Source of the DNA: Epichloe hybrida
Lineage: Eukaryota; Ascomycota; Sordariomycetes; Hypocreales; Clavicipitaceae
NCBI GenBank assembly: GCA_019022495.1
Contig: JAFEKR010000007.1
Span: forward strand, 682,001 to 746,000
Length of the DNA stretch: 64,000 nt
Reading direction: 5' to 3'
The notes under the pieces were generated by a model that was given only the letters and a program-made list of their open reading frames with translations, ran no database searches and had not been told where the DNA came from. Position numbers and translations under genes: made by a program. Positions 40,526 through 52,110 of the stretch are shown here, piece by piece; position 1 is the stretch's first letter, and each line of letters opens with the position of its first letter.

Positions 40526-42708
40526 ATGCTCTCTAAATTCGACAGATATGTTCCAATCAGGGATTACTCGGAACCCTATTCCCAGCGATATCGCACGAGC
40601 CAGGAGTCTGACAGGCTGGGCCGCACCGAGCGACTGACAAAATTTGGCACATTTGACCACAGGGGAAGACCCCTTCTACATCAGACGCTATTCAGATTCT
40701 CTTCTTCCTTCGATTTCCTCCTATCCTCAAGCCTTGAGTCAAATTCTGGGATAAGTGAGAGCTCTCTCTAATCCTGAAAGCTACATGATCGAGAATACTA
40801 ATCAGAATTGTCAAGTGAATTTACAACTTCTTTCAAGTATGACTGTACCGACTATAGCCCTATCATCTCACGTGCCGCCACTTGCTCTCTCGCGAATGCC
40901 CTTGGAACGACATTTGCCGACAGAATCTAGAAGAATTCGTGCACCACCTGACATAAAACTCTGGCTGCACAGTCAGACCATGCACAACAATCCGAGGAGA
41001 GGTCACAACACAATTGCTATGGCCCTCGGAATTGATCTCTTCCGTAGAGTCCTGGAATTTAATCTACCTGACTTCAATCCACCGAGACCCACTGTGTTTG
41101 CTACATTTGCCTCAAGTGCCCTTTCATCTGGGTTCTATAATCTATGCAACTGTGGTCCGGCTGTCATGTCAAAGATCTCCGGTATACTATATCTTTCCAC
41201 ACTGGATATTGCCGTGCTGACAAATAGATAAGCCAAAAACCATCTCGCGAGCTTACCCTCATTGCCACTAGAACCATTCAGGTAAGTACACACTATCCCT
41301 GAAATAGCTTTCGTTGCCGAGTTGAACTAACACGTTGTTGGCCAGGATCCTGGATGCGCCAAATTTACGAGATGACTTTTATTGTTCAGTGCTTGCATAC
41401 TCGCTGAGATCGCAAACTCTTGCAGTCGGACTGGGCAACGTTGTTCACACCTGGTCGGAAAACGAGGGCGCCCGCGCAATTAATGGTGTCCAACAAGACG
41501 GTGTGTAGGTCACATCATTGTCATTTTCCTCCCTGGAGGGGAGAAAGAACCTGCTCGCCGCAGGGAGATCTAATGGTGCTTTCATCATCATGTCTCTTTC
41601 AGAATCAACGCCACGATTCGAAATACAGCAACCTCATGCCGTGGCATGTCTTAGTTGGCGCCCTCGCCCTGTCCTTCGGTTCTCTAGCAAACCCTGCAGC
41701 TCAAACATTCTGACATCTACTGAGGACTTAATAGTTGGAGACGAGTTTGGGCAATTGTACTATTACTTGGTAGAATGGCCCGAAAGCGACATAGATCTAT
41801 GGCCAGGGTCAGTATCCCTGGTTATCAGGATTTTCTCACACAATCAACAGATATGTGGCCTTGCATGGTCATCCAACGGCGACCTGTTCGCCTCTGGGGC
41901 CAATGACAACATGTGTGCCCTTTTTAAAGTGAATGAAATCCTGTCGTCGGAGCATCTCGGTATAACGTCTGATTCTCAAAGCAACTTTGACGTATTCACG
42001 AGAGACGGGACGTATCAGCGTTTTCAAGTCCAAATACCTACCAGCAGTGAGCGATTGCACTATGGAGGGTTTGATGGACAAGATAACTATCATCCTTCTC
42101 CGAGAATACGACCTGAAATTATCAGGATTCTTCCAAACAGCGCGCGGCGGTTAGCTTCAGGCTGTGAGCTTCAAGTATAGGCTCATCGAGCTGCAGTTAA
42201 AGCTATCGCATTTTGTCCCTGGCTTAAAGGACTAGTGGCCACTAGCGGTGGCTCCAAAGACAAGTGCATTCATTTCTTTCATACGACTTCTGGCTCGTCA
42301 CTTGCTTCAATCGCCGTTGCAGCTCAGGTTACGTCTCTGGTGTGGTCCAACACTAAGCGAGAAATAGCCGCGACGTTTGGATACGCTTATGCAGAGCATC
42401 CTTTTCGAATTGCAGTCTTCAGCTGGCCTGATTGCTCACAAATTGCGGTCATTCCGTGGAAGGAAGACTTGCGTGCTCTGCATGCTGTTCCGTACCCTTG
42501 CGTACTTCAACAAAGAAAGACTTCAAGGACTAACACCAAGACTATCACTGAGTGCATAATAGTGGCATCTAGTGACGAGACTGTCAGGTTTTACGAGGTA
42601 TGGTCTACGGAGGGTGGCCGAGCAGTCACCAGACCTAGTATGTTTGGCGGCAGCGATATTCTGGAGGACCTGCAAGGAATCATCAAGGAGGGGGATATAA
42701 TACGTTGA
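40526..42708 (+). pseudogene. AMA1: AMA1-type meiotic APC/C activator (Cdc20/Cdh1 family), disabled by in-frame stops
   Basis: AMA1 proteins activate the anaphase-promoting complex during meiosis. Probable exons are 40526-40754, 40858-41181, 41233-41281 and 41346-42708. The N-terminal part has the family segment KFDRYVPIRDYSEP and, later, ALGIDLFRRVLEF. PFRILDAPNLRDDFY crosses the last intron and opens the WD40 propeller, which continues through GLGNVVHTWSE, ICGLAWSSNGDLFASG, AVKAIAFCPW and SDETVRFYEVW to GDIIR. Two in-frame TAG codons interrupt it, at 41506-41508 (between GVQQDGV and VTSLSFSSLEG) and 42178-42180 (just before AHRAAVKAIAF). Both fall where relatives are expected to have tryptophan. 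A third apparent stop (41229-41231) lies inside a normal 51-nt intron and is not a lesion. A one-base frameshift near 40661 is possible. Confidence 0.75.
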
Positions 42709-43101
42709 GATGGTTTTCTCGTTCTACTTGCTTGCATTCCTGGCCTTGTTTGTTAATGGTCGTTGAGCCTAGTATGTGTAGTAAAAACGCATCGATGGCC
42801 AAATTTGTTGGTGAAGCGTCTGAGGCCTAGGAGACAACTGAAATTAGGCACAAATAGTTTGTCAATACAATCCCGCCTACGACACCAGCCTTGTATTAGG
42901 TAATTGAAACTGAAGACTGCTCAAGTGGCTGACTGTGCAAATTGAAACTGGCTTCCACGCTTTCGATTGCAGATACTGTAGTTAAAATTGGGTCTGAATT
43001 GTGAGGAAAAAAATAGCGAACAGAAAACATCTATGAAACGCTAAACCATGCGGTAAATTTGGCCCATCATTTGGCCTCATGAATGAGGCTAATAAACAAG
43101 A
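42709..43101. other. Intergenic, convergent 3' flanks
   Basis: About 390 bases between the AMA1-like gene and the SNARE gene; nothing further seen. Confidence 0.5.
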
Positions 43102-43955
43102 CTATTTGAGGATTGCAATTAGTAGGACAAGTATGATAATGAGCACAACGATGGCGGTCATTTGTTTGTTCTCTCCGGCGCCCTTGGTCACTTTGCCCAG
43201 CACGGTTTTGGCTCGATCTAAACGACTTTGGTGTCTGTCAACAACAGCATCCATTTCATCCAGCAGAGCAACATGATTGTCTAGTTCGTCACCAATTTGC
43301 ATGCTTATCTCCCTCTGACGGCCGATGGACTCTCCAAGCCGATCGAGTTGCTCATCCTGGTCTTCAAGAATTTGTGTATGGTACTGGTGGAGCTGCTGGT
43401 TTGTCATGTCTTCCGCTTGGTCGCGATAGCCCGCTGAATCTTGTGCGGAGTCGTCTCGATAAGATATGAATAGCTCCTGAGAGGGAGAAGATGGGGTATC
43501 ACTGAATCTGACAGTTTTCGGTCTCCTAAAGGATGCATGTGAGAAATCTTCGGCAAGTTCGTTCGAATTCGGCTCCATTAGAGTGTTCTCTGTCGCGGCG
43601 CTGGAGAACCCGTGGAACTCAGCGGTCAAGTCGTCAAACTGTCGCTCCAGGTCCGAGAGCGACTCGCCTAGGTTCGTGGCTAATCTAAGAAGAAATTCCT
43701 ATCAGCAACGTGGTGGTTATCAAGGCACATCATATGGTAGTGCTATCAGTTGTCGTACTCTTCTTCACCTTCCTGTTCATGCCGACTTTTCTCTTTCCTT
43801 AGAGCAGCAAGTCCTGCGCGGAGCTGGTCTAATGAGCGCGAAACATGTCCGTCTTGAGTGTCGTGATCGAGGTTGAGACTCGTCGCACGTTGACGCTCAA
43901 GCAGCGACAGCTTGATATGGTCCGCCAGCAGGAATAATTGGCTGGGCTTAGCCAT
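43102..43955 (-). CDS. SNARE protein of syntaxin-8/TLG1 type
   Basis: Exons 43955-43759 and 43684-43102 join in phase to 259 residues. The N-terminal half (MAKPSQLFLLADHIKLSLLE, then SRSLDQLRAGLAALR) is a helical regulatory region, and exon 2 opens with NLGESLSDLERQFDDL. A single SNARE motif covers about 165-225: HTQILEDQDEQLDRLGESI, then ISMQIGDELDNHVALLDEM, with glutamine at the central layer (Qc type). A C-terminal membrane anchor (MTAIVVLIIILVLLIAIL) ends the chain. This is the layout of syntaxin 8/Syn8 and Tlg1, which act in endosome-Golgi fusion. I cannot separate these two paralogues from sequence alone. Confidence 0.88.
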
Positions 43956-44622
43956 GACAAAACTGCTTGCAAGACGTGGTCCAGCTTCGATTCGAATTAC
44001 AACAGCGCGACTCACAGGGGTCGGCGAAAAGAATTCGAATGATTGCCGGTACCCAGTACACAGGTACACAGAACGACGTATACACACTAGCTGGCCATGA
44101 TGGGCCCCCCCTACATATGTAAAGACTCAACCTGTCCATTCTGCTCCACCTCCGCTGGAAGCAAGCGAATGAGAGGCCAGTGCGCACCTTTGTCCCCATC
44201 CGGTGGTCGTCAAAATGAACGTGAACCGCTCAGACCAAAAACTTTCCCCTTTACAACCTCTAACCCACCCACATCGCTCAACCTACACGAATCGAGACTA
44301 AATATTTGGCCGCCGGGGCGTCATTAACTGTATCGTCACACTGCCGTCGTCCTCGCATTTACAATCCCTCTCACTACTTTCTTTATTCCTTCCTTTCGCC
44401 AAAATATGTTACAAGATCTGGCTTGATAGACCTGATAACCACCAAATCTCGTTCCTCCCCCCTCTAAGTCCAACTTTTCCTACAACTACAATCGCGTGGC
44501 TTCAACTAGCTACATTAATATCTATTAAAAAAGCGGTTTGTGACCACATTGACTACTAATCCTGATCATTGACAGCTTGGATTTCGACAACTTTGCGAGC
44601 AGGATGACCTATTGAACCAGAC
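43956..44622. other. Divergent promoter region
   Basis: About 670 bases between the SNARE gene and the unknown 221-aa gene. No repeat or gene seen. Confidence 0.5.
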
Positions 44623-45288
44623 ATGGATCCCACTGTCGCTGCTGACTGTCTGCATGACTGCGCTTACGGGGAGGGCATGGTATTGATCAAGCCTACCATC
44701 GGTCACGTTGCAGATACTAGCAGCCAGTCTGGTACCTGGGGTACCTGGATGGAACCAAAATCAGTCGATGAGCAAAAAGCCAAGAAAGACAGCCAAACAC
44801 GAGTTGAAATGCGCCGCCATAAATCACGACGGCTGGATTGCACCACTGAAACGACACCTCTTTGTAGTTCAGCATCTAAATCTTCGCATGGCAGTGTTTC
44901 AAGTGCACTTTCCAATGACACACTGGTAATCGATAACTTTACTCTTCATCTCGGCATTGGCTGGAGGAGTATCAGTGATGACGGGCATTATCAGGCTGCC
45001 GCACGAGGTTGGGCCCGATTTATTGAAAACAACTATGGGCTTGCAGGAGTCCGCATATGTTTGGAAAGTAAGGGCCTTCAATCGTATCTCGTGGAAGCAT
45101 CGAATGGGTACTTTCTTTTTGCCGAAAATCTGCGTCGTGGCAGACTTGTCAGTGCGACAGCAGAGGGCGCGCTTCGAAATCTGCAACTCTCGCCGCCTAA
45201 GTTCGAGGGACCAGAACTAGACTTCATGGCCAAAGATGACGAACGTGTTGACGCGTCCGCAGATTCTGCAATGGCATTAGATTCGTGA
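44623..45288 (+). CDS. Fungal protein of unknown function, 221 aa
   Basis: Single exon. Residues 1-95 are disordered and contain a basic stretch (VEMRRHKSRRLDC) that may act as a nuclear signal. Residues about 105-205 form a compact conserved-looking domain: LVIDNFTLHLGIGWRSIS, AAARGWARFIENNYGL, then GLQSYLVEASNGYFLFAENL and SATAEGALRNLQLSPP. The C-terminus is acidic. I have the impression that the same domain is widespread in Sordariomycetes without known function, but cannot name a family. It has no signal peptide or membrane segment. Confidence 0.82.
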   Translation: MDPTVAADCLHDCAYGEGMVLIKPTIGHVADTSSQSGTWGTWMEPKSVDEQKAKKDSQTRVEMRRHKSRRLDCTTETTPLCSSASKSSHGSVSSALSNDTLVIDNFTLHLGIGWRSISDDGHYQAAARGWARFIENNYGLAGVRICLESKGLQSYLVEASNGYFLFAENLRRGRLVSATAEGALRNLQLSPPKFEGPELDFMAKDDERVDASADSAMALDS

Positions 45289-45864
45289 TATTCACGACTC
45301 GCCCGCACAGCTTAACTCTCGGCGGACACCGGATTTATAGAGCTTGCACAGACGGCGACCGGCATTCGTCATGCAATGTAACATTAGCAGTTTAGGTTAA
45401 TTCTCACAATATGTTGCAACCATGATTGATGTGTATCAAAGATGGCAAGCTAATATGTACCTCAACTCAAATGGCTCTTCATTCGGCCTGTTGCCTCGAA
45501 CATCCGGAACAAGTTCCACTGGCATTAGATGCAGTGTTACATACAAGCTGTGGTGGTTTACATGGACTCTCGGGGACAAGGCCCGATATCTTATTATACT
45601 TTCATTTGTGCCCCAAGTACTCTGGTGAGCTGACGAATGAGTATGCTTCTGCAAGTTCTAATCCTGCGTGCGCAGCGAAACGCGTGTTGTACGTGCGTCA
45701 TTATGTAATAAAGGCAGCTGCTGGTTCGGCACCTTGTTCCGCCACCCGAAATTTGGAAATGGGACAGCCTGGAGCACTACCACCAAAATCCCTCTCAACT
45801 TAATGAGGGGCCAATTTTCGACTTTTTCCCCCAGGGCCAGTTTAGGTCTTTGGATTCAACCAAA
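45289..45864. other. Intergenic
   Basis: About 580 bases upstream of the PDK1-like kinase. Overlapping small open frames only. Confidence 0.5.
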
Positions 45865-48249
45865 ATGAATGGGGACTTGAGTCTCTCTCAAGCCCTGGGT
45901 GGATTGCGCATAGCGAACCCCGACGATACCGCTGATAGTGCACTCACAAGCTCGCCTACCGCTATTCCCGATACCACGACACAAAGCCTCGAGGCACCGA
46001 TCTCTTTTCCTCAACGTCATCCTAATGCAGCTCAAAATCTTCCTGAGAATTTCAGCCAGTCTCAAAAGCAAGGACAAATGATCGATAATGGGAAGCTTGG
46101 CTCCTCTTTGCACGATCCGATGCCTATGACCAGCAACCCCTCGACTACCCCGAGCTCACCACGAAACATTCCATTGACAAACGATGGTCACTTCTCCCAA
46201 ACAGCACAAGTTCGACAAACTCAATGCAGAGCCACAAGTTCTATCCCGTTGCAAAACAGCCCGAGAAGCTCAGAAAATTGTTGTACACCTCCTCACGATG
46301 TCGTCTCGTCGGGTGCAGCAACAGCCTCAATGCCGCCACAGATATCGAGCGAGGATTGGAAAGACCGAGGAGCAGCTATCGGTATACGCCGCGAAGTTGA
46401 TAGTACAGGTCGGATGGTGGTTCGGCAAATAAAGAAAGGTGTCCGAGACTTTTCCTTCGGTCGGATACTTGGGGAAGGATCCTACAGCACTGTGTATCTC
46501 GCCACTGACCGACAAACCCTGAAGGAGTACGCCATCAAAGTGCTCGAAAAGCGCCACATCATCAAGGAAAAGAAGATAAAGTACGTCAATATCGAAAAAA
46601 ATACACTGAATCGCCTCACAGAGCATCCTGGAATTGTTCGTCTCTACTACACATTTCAAGATGAGACTTCTTTGTACTATGTGCTTGACCTCTGCAATGG
46701 CGGTGAACTCTTGGGCGTACTAAAAAGAACCGGTACGTTTGATGAGGATTGTGTTAGATTCTATGGCGCACAGATTCTTGACTCGATTGATTACATGCAC
46801 TCCCGAGGTGTAATTCACCGCCATCTCAAGCCCGAGAACGTGCTCCTGGATGACCAGATGCATGTCAAGATAACGGATTTTGGTACCGCTAAACTTCTCA
46901 AAGACCCTCGCGATGTTCAAGACATGCAGTTCATCGACAGAGGACAAGGAACCAGATCAACCCCGACACAAGGAGATGGTAACGAGAACGGCCGAGCTGC
47001 GTCCTTTGTTGGTACTGCGGAGTACGTCAGCCCAGAACTCTTGACCCACAAAAGTGCTGGCAAGGCAAGCGATCTGTGGGCTTTCGGGTGCATCATATAT
47101 CAACTTCTTGCTGGACGACCCCCGTTCAAGGCCGGTAGTGAATATCTTACTTTCCAAAAGATTGTGAATCTAGAGTATGAGTTTCCTACAGGTTTTCCAA
47201 CCTTGGCTCGAGATCTAGTTGAAAGATGCCTAGTGCTGGATCCAACCAGAAGACTCACTATAGAGCACATAAAGAACCATGAGTTTTTTGACGGACAGCC
47301 ATTTGGGAAGGCACTCTGGCGCACAAAGGCGCCGCGGCTTCGGCCATATGTTCCTCCCGTTCAAGAGCCATCCATTATTCAACTGAACGGCTTGGCTCCA
47401 ACAACTGGTGCTTCGAACAGCAAATCGAATCTTTCCAGATCGACAACACAGCCAAGTGGCTCCAGCGGTGCTAGTCGACCTGTTAGGATTATTACCGAGC
47501 TTCCGCCACCGACTCAATTAGACATCGAGTGGTCACCGGTACTGACCAAAAATAATGAACGAATACTAAAATTAGGAGATCTTATGGTTATTTCAACACC
47601 TCTTGCTCCCAACCTCCAGCGGAAAGGTTCCGATGAAGGTCATAAGAAGTTGTCCCGTTTTTTTGGCGGCAGCACTACAAAGAAGAGACAACGGCTTGTG
47701 ATGGTCACTACCAGTGGCCGCATCGTTCTGGCTCCTGCCGGCGGTGAAGAGAAAAGGTCGAAACAGGAATTGTCTCTCCTGGCATCAGATTCGTCATGGA
47801 AAACGCAGCATGACGCAAAGGGCCAGCTCGTCTGGTGTGTCGACAGCGTACGTTTTTTGCATTACCCTTAGCCAGTGATGGTACTGACACTTTTTCAGGC
47901 AGGTTATCATTACACTTTTGAGGATACTAAATCTTCCTTGAATACTAGCGACAGGAAGCCGTCAGCTGACGAATGGGTCGAATGTCTCGAAAAGGCAAAA
48001 GAAATGGCACTTTCTCACCTAATTAACACAAATAGTGACAATGGCGCATTCGGAGAAATAGCATCGGCAGTATCAAGCCCTTCGAGCACCTTGGGTGGAA
48101 GAGCTCATTTCTCTGACGCACAAGGTAGTCAAGATCGCAGTGGACGAAATCATCTGAGTAAATCGCAACCAAATCCTGAAGACCCTGCCCCTAGGCGAAA
48201 CAGATTTAGCAAACGACAGTCACGAAATGGACTCGGCCCTGCATTCTAA
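45865..48249 (+). CDS. PDK1/PKH-type AGC kinase with HRH in place of HRD
   Basis: PDK1/Pkh kinases phosphorylate the activation loop of other AGC kinases in sphingolipid, TOR and cell-wall integrity signalling. Exon 45865-47847 joins 47899-48249 for 777 residues; the open frame upstream reaches only a TTG. Residues 1-190 are disordered. The kinase domain (about 197-470) has the glycine loop GEGSYS, K225 in YAIKV, the alpha-C Glu, D338 in TDFGTAK, and APE-like SPELL. The catalytic loop reads IHRHLKPEN, so the catalytic Asp expected at residue 320 is His (codon 46822-46824). The C-terminal part (about 555-720, across the intron) is the PH-like domain typical of PDK1. Everything else matches an active PDK1. 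Confidence 0.92.
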
Positions 48250-49234
48250 TGCCTCATTGTCATTGAATGTTAGTGCGGATGCTCGCAGCACAAAAGAAAA
48301 AACCTTACACTTTAACAGATCTTCCTTCATTTTAGTATTTGCCATTCGATTTCACCACACATCGTCAAGTAGATACGGTCAGAGCATTATCAGCGAGGCG
48401 TACCGACGAGGGTTTCAATGTAGTTTGCTTTGCTTGTTTTAGCATTGACTCCTATGTGTGTCACTGTCGTGGTTATTGTTGCCGCCACTGTCTTTCATGG
48501 AAGATTGTGTGAGCTTGTATTCCTGCAAATTCTCGCAATAAGCTTTAACGCGGTAAACCAAAGACGACTTATATAGATATTGGCGGTCTTAGTCGGACGG
48601 GGTAGAAGCACCCCACGATAACAATCTGCTGGGGTGAAAACATAGATGTACAAAACACTTCAGATTCTTGTCTAGCATGGCCTACCAGACTACATGAAGA
48701 GACTGGTGTTTATTTTGAGACAGAGTTGCATGCGTTTTCGATACGCAATAATTCAAAAAGATTTACATTGCGTTGACAGTGGACCTCTCCAGATAAATGT
48801 TTACAAAATGTATCAAGATAAGTGGTGCAATCAGATTCAAAGAGCATGGTACAAGTTGGCCAAGCTCAAAGATATGTCACCTCTTGCCACTTCTTCAGCG
48901 AACTCAGACCCTCGTGATACTCTCCACGAGGCCAGAACTCGATTCAAAAACGGAAACAACCAATGAAACACGCTGTATTTCGTTCAGAGACTGGCAAAGC
49001 GGGGATTTGGCACTAATTCCTTGGGTCACGTCAGACACTCCCTATTATGCACATATCGCAAGGGGTGGAGTTATTACAGAGCACAGAAAGTACATACATG
49101 TAGTGCACGGATCCAGTGTGTAGGCACGTGACCTCTACCTGCTTGCGCATTCAACATTACGCGCTTCTAAATTGAGACACAACCTTGACCTACGCTCGTT
49201 ATATATGCTTTTCGTACACGCGAATGACGACACA
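48250..49234. other. Intergenic, about 1 kb
   Basis: Kinase 3' flank and SNF12 promoter. No gene or repeat recognised. Confidence 0.5.
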
Positions 49235-51020
49235 ATGCAAGCACAGTATCGCACCTTTGCTCAACAGGTGCCTCAAAGATCTCCTCACGGCGCCAATCAG
49301 CGCCGCGGTGGCATTGGTACAGCCTTAATGCCGATTTCGATATCATCCTATTTGATGAAGTTGCTCTAACATCATCTAGGTCCCATGATGTCGTCAGGTC
49401 CTCATCCTTCTGTGCCTTTGACCCAAGCTCAGATTGCGCAACAACAGCAGGCACAGGCCCACGCCAACGAACTTGCAAGACGTCGCAGCCGCAAACCCAC
49501 CGACAAAAATATCCCCGAAGGAGTAGAGGAAAGCATTGTTGACCCCGACGCGGTCCGGCGATATAAAGCATTAAGAGACGCTGAGAAAACACTTGACGCC
49601 ATCTCTACTCGGAAACGGCTTGATGCATCTGATGCAATGAATCGAAGCTCCAGCAAAGTAAGTATTAGTCTACTACCGATGCTAACAGCAGTCAAGTGTG
49701 CTCTTATGGGATGCTGAGGCTGACACACTGTCAGCTTTCTAAAATACTTCGAATCTGGATCAGTAACACCGTAGAAGATCAAGCATGGCAAGTTCAAGGG
49801 CTCAATGTTGATTCCTTTGACTTCACACCCAACATGGAAGCATCATATCGAGTCAAAATCGAAGGTTGTCTGCTAGATCCCGATGAGATCTCCAGTACAC
49901 CATCGCCCGTCAATGGAGAAGAGAAAGATCTCATCTCCTCCTCTGCAGGTGACGGAGCTTTACTAGGCAAGAAAGTGTCACAAGACGGGCCCTCACAAAA
50001 TCCCATGTCATCTTTGGCCAACTATCGATTTTCTCACTTCTTTAGGGCTCTAACGGTAGACTTTGATCACCCAAGCCCCAAAAATGGTGCAGAGCAGGCA
50101 GTGGAATGGAAGAAACCGGAGAGTTCGTCCAGAACTTCAAGTACTACAACAAATTCAGCCTCTGATTTTGACGAACTCACCTTCAAGAGGAATGGCGACG
50201 AGAATGTGAACATCACAATTAATTTACATCGTCATGAAGTTCCGGAACGGTACGAGCTCAGCCCTGAACTGGCAGAAGTTGTTGATATGACGGAAGCGAC
50301 TCAGCAAGAGGCCGTCGCCGCGCTCTGGGAATATATTAGACTCTGGAATCTTCAAGAGGACGAGGAAAAGCGTAATTTTCGCTGCGATGAACTACTCAAA
50401 AAGGTATGATACATGTGAAGTGATGCCACCGACAGCTCAACTAATGTTAATCGCAGGTTATCGGTAGAGGCGACATTGGTTATATCCCGCTGTTGAACGA
50501 ATATGTCACCCAGCATCTTCGTCCGCTACCACCAATCAGTTTACCTTATACGGTTCGAGTCGATTATGATTTTCATAAAGACCCTCACGCAACTATCTAC
50601 GATGTGCAAGTTTTAGTCGATGATCCATTGCGCGCTTCACTACAGCCTCTCGTCACTAATACCGAATACGCTGCCATGCTCAAAGATATCACCTTACTTG
50701 ATGAGCAATTAGCTCGATTAATTCAGGCTACAGCAGTTTCCAAAGCCAAGCACTCTTTCTTTTCATCTTTAAGTGAGGACCCGGCCAACTTTGTCAAGAA
50801 CTGGCTCAGCTCTCAGAAACGAGACTTGGAGATTATATTAGGCGATACCGGCAGAACCGGCGGCGACATGTTGACAGCTGATGAATGGAGGCGAGGTGGC
50901 ACAACGACGTACCAGCTGTGTCCTCCAGCCCGTCTGCACAATTGCCGCCCTGCGACTGTACTCATTCACCGTTTCTGTTTCGTCAGCCGTGCCGCGAGAA
51001 CATGGAAATTGACATGCTAA
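49235..51020 (+). CDS. SSR3: SWI/SNF and RSC complex subunit of Snf12/Ssr3 (BAF60) type
   Basis: Scaffold subunit of SWI/SNF-class chromatin remodellers. Exons 49235-49316, 49380-49657, 49735-50403 and 50457-51020 join to 530 residues. The Gln-rich N-terminus leads to ANELARRRSRKPTDKNIPEG, a family hallmark. The core has KILRIWISNTVEDQAWQ and SYRVKIEGCLLDPD. A SWIB/MDM2 domain follows at about 285-360 (TEATQQEAVAALWEYIRLWN; then FRCDELLKKVIGRGDIGYIPL). Up to EWRRGG (about 490) the reading is convincing. The last 40 residues look unlike relatives and overlap the antisense DUF202 exon, so the terminal exon is probably spliced. A GTGGCA donor near 50897 with the acceptor ending at 50986 is one option. 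Confidence 0.88.
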
Positions 51021-51802
51021 GCTAGATGTAATGTAACGAAATGACGGGCAAAAAAAAAAAAAAGGGGGGGCGAGGAGGGAGAAGAAGAAGAAAAGAGCAA
51101 ATAGGATGGCGCGGGGGAAACACACTTATGTAATTCGCTACCCCCAAAGCAAGCATCAACACAGATAAGATCCAGAAAATCCCCCCCAGCGGCTTCGACA
51201 CGCGCCTCTCGAGGTCCGTCGGCTTATGCTTGAGATGAAACGAGAGGGTGATGGCGACGGACAGGACGGCCATGAAGACGGATAGGCGGATGTACGAAAG
51301 GAACGCTGCGTGTACAAGTCAGCTCTTTCTGTTGAAACTCCCACCGCCCCCCGCCCCCCTTCCAACTCTTCATCTAGTCGTCATTCTGAAAAAGGGAGGG
51401 GGGGGGGGGCATTATGGCAGAAACAATACATACTTCGCTCGTTGGCACAGTGGTCCCGCGCATCAGACGTCTCGTTCTCGAACAGCAGCGGTCCGAGGGG
51501 TGGCCACGCGAAGAAGGCGGGTGTTCCGGCGCGGCCGCCTGATCTGTGGACAAGAAGAATGGTGAGGGTGAGTGAGTTGTTTTGATTGTACGCCGCGTGG
51601 CGTCTTTGATGAAGATGGTGTGAGCGGGATATGGGGAGGTGTGCGCAACGTACCCTATCTTGCCGACTTCAATGGGCGCGGCGAGGGAGGATATGGGCAC
51701 GCAGCATTTCAGGGTGAGGTCTTCGTCGTCTATGTGGGCGGTGCATGAGGGGGTCGGTAACGCTGGGCATGTCGTGTTGTTGGTTGACATGCGGCGTTGC
51801 AT
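50838..51802 (-). CDS. DUF202 (VTC1-like) integral membrane protein
   Basis: Exons 51802-51654, 51543-51434, 51305-51126 and 50974-50838 join in phase to 191 residues. After a roughly 50-residue N-terminal region comes GPLLFENETSDARDHCANER, then TFLSYIRLSVFMAVLSVAI: the DUF202 signature RDHxANERTFLSW/Y-R with the first membrane segment. The second segment is GGIFWILSVLMLALGVANYI. Exon 4 restores KTVNEYSRRAAIVQTGWRTQ, which normally leads into a third membrane segment. Here the frame instead runs LVRRCATSPPF to a stop at 50838, without a hydrophobic segment. Exon 4 lies opposite the SNF12 coding 3' end. The function of fungal DUF202 proteins is poorly defined; the fold is shared with the vacuolar transporter chaperone subunit Vtc1. 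Confidence 0.8.
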
Positions 51803-51865
51803 TGTTGGTCAAAGGATGGGATGGATGCAAGGGCCCGGACCGACCGTGAGGGTGAGATGAGGTGG

Positions 51866-51934
51866 GTGAGTGGGTGAGTGAGTGAGTGAGTGAGTGAGTG
51901 AGTGAGTGAGTGAGTGAGTGAGTGAGTGAGTGAG
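51866..51934. repeat. Tetranucleotide microsatellite (TGAG)n
   Basis: About 17 units of TGAG/GTGA, preceded by looser GGTGAG and GGTGGGTGAG variants. It sits just upstream of the DUF202 start codon, in its presumed promoter, and downstream of the ABC gene. Confidence 0.92.
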
Positions 51935-52110
51935 TATGGCCGCCGCGTGAAAGGGGGTTTGTTCATGTGAGCGTAGTGGGCTCAGATATGATTTCAATCG
52001 ACCGCTTTCACAACTTTCACGAGGCCTCACTTGGCAATTTCAAGATGAATCAGAGTCAAGCACGCATCTACTATGATGTCAGGTTTCTTTTATACGTTTT
52101 TTCCCCCCAT

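Noticed and set aside
40526..40754. One-base frameshift near 40661 in AMA1 exon 1
   Set aside because: The alternative frame gives a family-like DPFYIRR, but the unshifted frame joins the next exon in correct phase, so the shift is unproven and not counted as a lesion.
41229..41231. Third apparent in-frame stop (TAA) in the AMA1-like gene
   Set aside because: It falls inside a 51-nt intron (41182-41232) with a good GTATAC donor, CTGAC branch point and phase-1 ends that match, so it is not a lesion.
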